From Flavobacteriaceae bacterium (lineage in GTDB: Bacteria; Bacteroidota; Bacteroidia; Flavobacteriales; Weeksellaceae), in NCBI GenBank assembly GCA_018260565.1, contig JAGLAZ010000010.1, forward strand, positions 1 to 43,337: a stretch of 43,337 nt of DNA, in the 5' to 3' direction. Position numbers and translations under genes: made by a program. The notes beneath the pieces are model-generated. The model saw nothing but the letters and a program-made list of their open reading frames with translations. It was not told the origin of the DNA and made no database searches. This document shows, in pieces, positions 42,956 through 43,337 of this stretch. Position 1 is the first letter of the stretch, and each line of letters starts with the position of its first letter.

Positions 42956-43337
42956 TTATAATCTTGCGTCTGTAAGATCTCTATCTAAAATTGCTTTAAC
43001 ATCAAATAATACAGAAACCGGTTTTTTAAGCGTGCTAAAATCAATGTTTTTAAACTCGTTATGTGCTACAGCAAGAATAATTACATCATAATTTTTATTG
43101 GATGGTACAGTATCCAGAATGTTGAGTTGATATTCATGTAAGACCTCTTCTGAGGAGGCCCATGGGTCACATACATCTACATCTAAACCAAAATTCCGAA
43201 TCTCCTTATATATATTAATTACTTTGGTATTTCTAACATCAGGACAATTTTCTTTAAAGGTAAATCCTAAAATTAATGCATTGGATTCTCTAATACTAAG
43301 ACCCTTTTTAATCATTAGCTTAATAACCTTAGATGCT
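42956..43337 (-). CDS. wbpA: WbpA-type UDP-GlcNAc 6-dehydrogenase, C-terminal part
   Basis: This is the C-terminal ~127 residues of a nucleotide-sugar 6-dehydrogenase; the gene continues past the right edge. The frame stays open through 43337 (reading ASKVIKLMIKKGLS), so the internal ATG at 43315 is not the start. ALILGFTFKENCPDVRNTKV and VDVCDPWAS are characteristic of the WbpA/WbpO/TviB group. Context with wlbABC and wbpI favours WbpA, which oxidises UDP-GlcNAc to UDP-GlcNAcA as the first step of the ManNAc3NAcA route. WbpO (UDP-GalNAc) cannot be excluded from this fragment. Confidence 0.88.
   Translation of the reverse strand, partial: ASKVIKLMIKKGLSIRESNALILGFTFKENCPDVRNTKVINIYKEIRNFGLDVDVCDPWASSEEVLHEYQLNILDTVPSNKNYDVIILAVAHNEFKNIDFSTLKKPVSVLFDVKAILDRDLTDARL

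Noticed and set aside
42956-43315. A complete short gene starting at the ATG at 43315
   Set aside because: The frame continues in a conserved way to the window edge, so this is the 3' part of a truncated nucleotide-sugar dehydrogenase.
1-43337. CRISPR array, tRNA/rRNA genes, insertion sequences or phage genes
   Set aside because: I saw no regularly spaced repeats, cloverleaf-like sequences, transposase motifs or structural phage proteins on either strand.

Overview
The window looks like a chromosomal segment of a Flavobacteriia member (Bacteroidota), probably close to the Chryseobacterium/Weeksellaceae group. The evidence is the LpxC-FabZ fusion, a PorX-type regulator of the type IX secretion system, low GC content, little sign of Shine-Dalgarno sequences, and repeated TAnnTTTG promoter boxes. 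The genus assignment is inference. I saw no tRNA, rRNA, insertion sequence or CRISPR array. No gene-free stretch exceeds 300 bases; the longest are 11685-11972 and 1-239.

Region 1 (1-9.1 kb) is housekeeping. A plus-strand deoxyhypusine-synthase-like gene is followed by a bidirectional terminator. On the minus strand, read from high to low coordinates, come an HD-domain phosphohydrolase, lpxD, lpxC/fabZ, lpxA, efp, a second lpxD-like gene, sucD and an outer-membrane beta-barrel protein. The lpx genes make the first acylated lipid A precursors, and FabZ dehydrates 3-hydroxyacyl-ACP in fatty acid elongation.

Region 2 (9.1-16.6 kb) is mixed. It holds a lone family-25-like glycosyltransferase and a tight minus-strand trio: an unknown lipoprotein, a small lipoprotein resembling E. 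coli YgiB/DUF1190, and a YgiC-like ATP-grasp enzyme. It also holds porX overlapping an exonuclease III gene, rimO, and a four-repeat DUF347 membrane protein.

Region 3 (16.6-43.3 kb) is a surface polysaccharide locus, all on the minus strand and running past the right edge. From 18.5 to 43.3 kb the genes abut or overlap, as in one long operon. Its upstream half carries a complete predicted route to UDP-ManNAc3NAcA (WbpA/WlbA/WlbB/WlbC/WbpI types), an L-2-hydroxyglutarate oxidase, a Wzx flippase, a Wzy polymerase, two glycosyltransferases, a sugar epimerase and a secreted beta-helix protein. Its downstream half carries a WbuX/WbuY/WbuZ acetamidino-forming trio, an AsnB-type amidotransferase, FnlA/FnlB/FnlC for UDP-L-FucNAc, a WbuB-like transferase, a second polymerase or ligase, a reductase, two initiating phosphoglycosyltransferases, a PglE-like aminotransferase and an isolated rfbC.

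The simplest reading is a glycan containing L-FucNAc (or its acetamidino form, L-FucNAm) and a di-N-acetylated mannuronic acid. It would be started on undecaprenyl phosphate, flipped by Wzx and polymerised by Wzy. The most notable points are the oxidase inside the ManNAc3NAcA genes, the GC-rich block inside fnlC, the loss of the HisF catalytic Asp in WbuZ, the YgiB/YgiC-like trio, and the duplicated polymerase and initiating-transferase functions.
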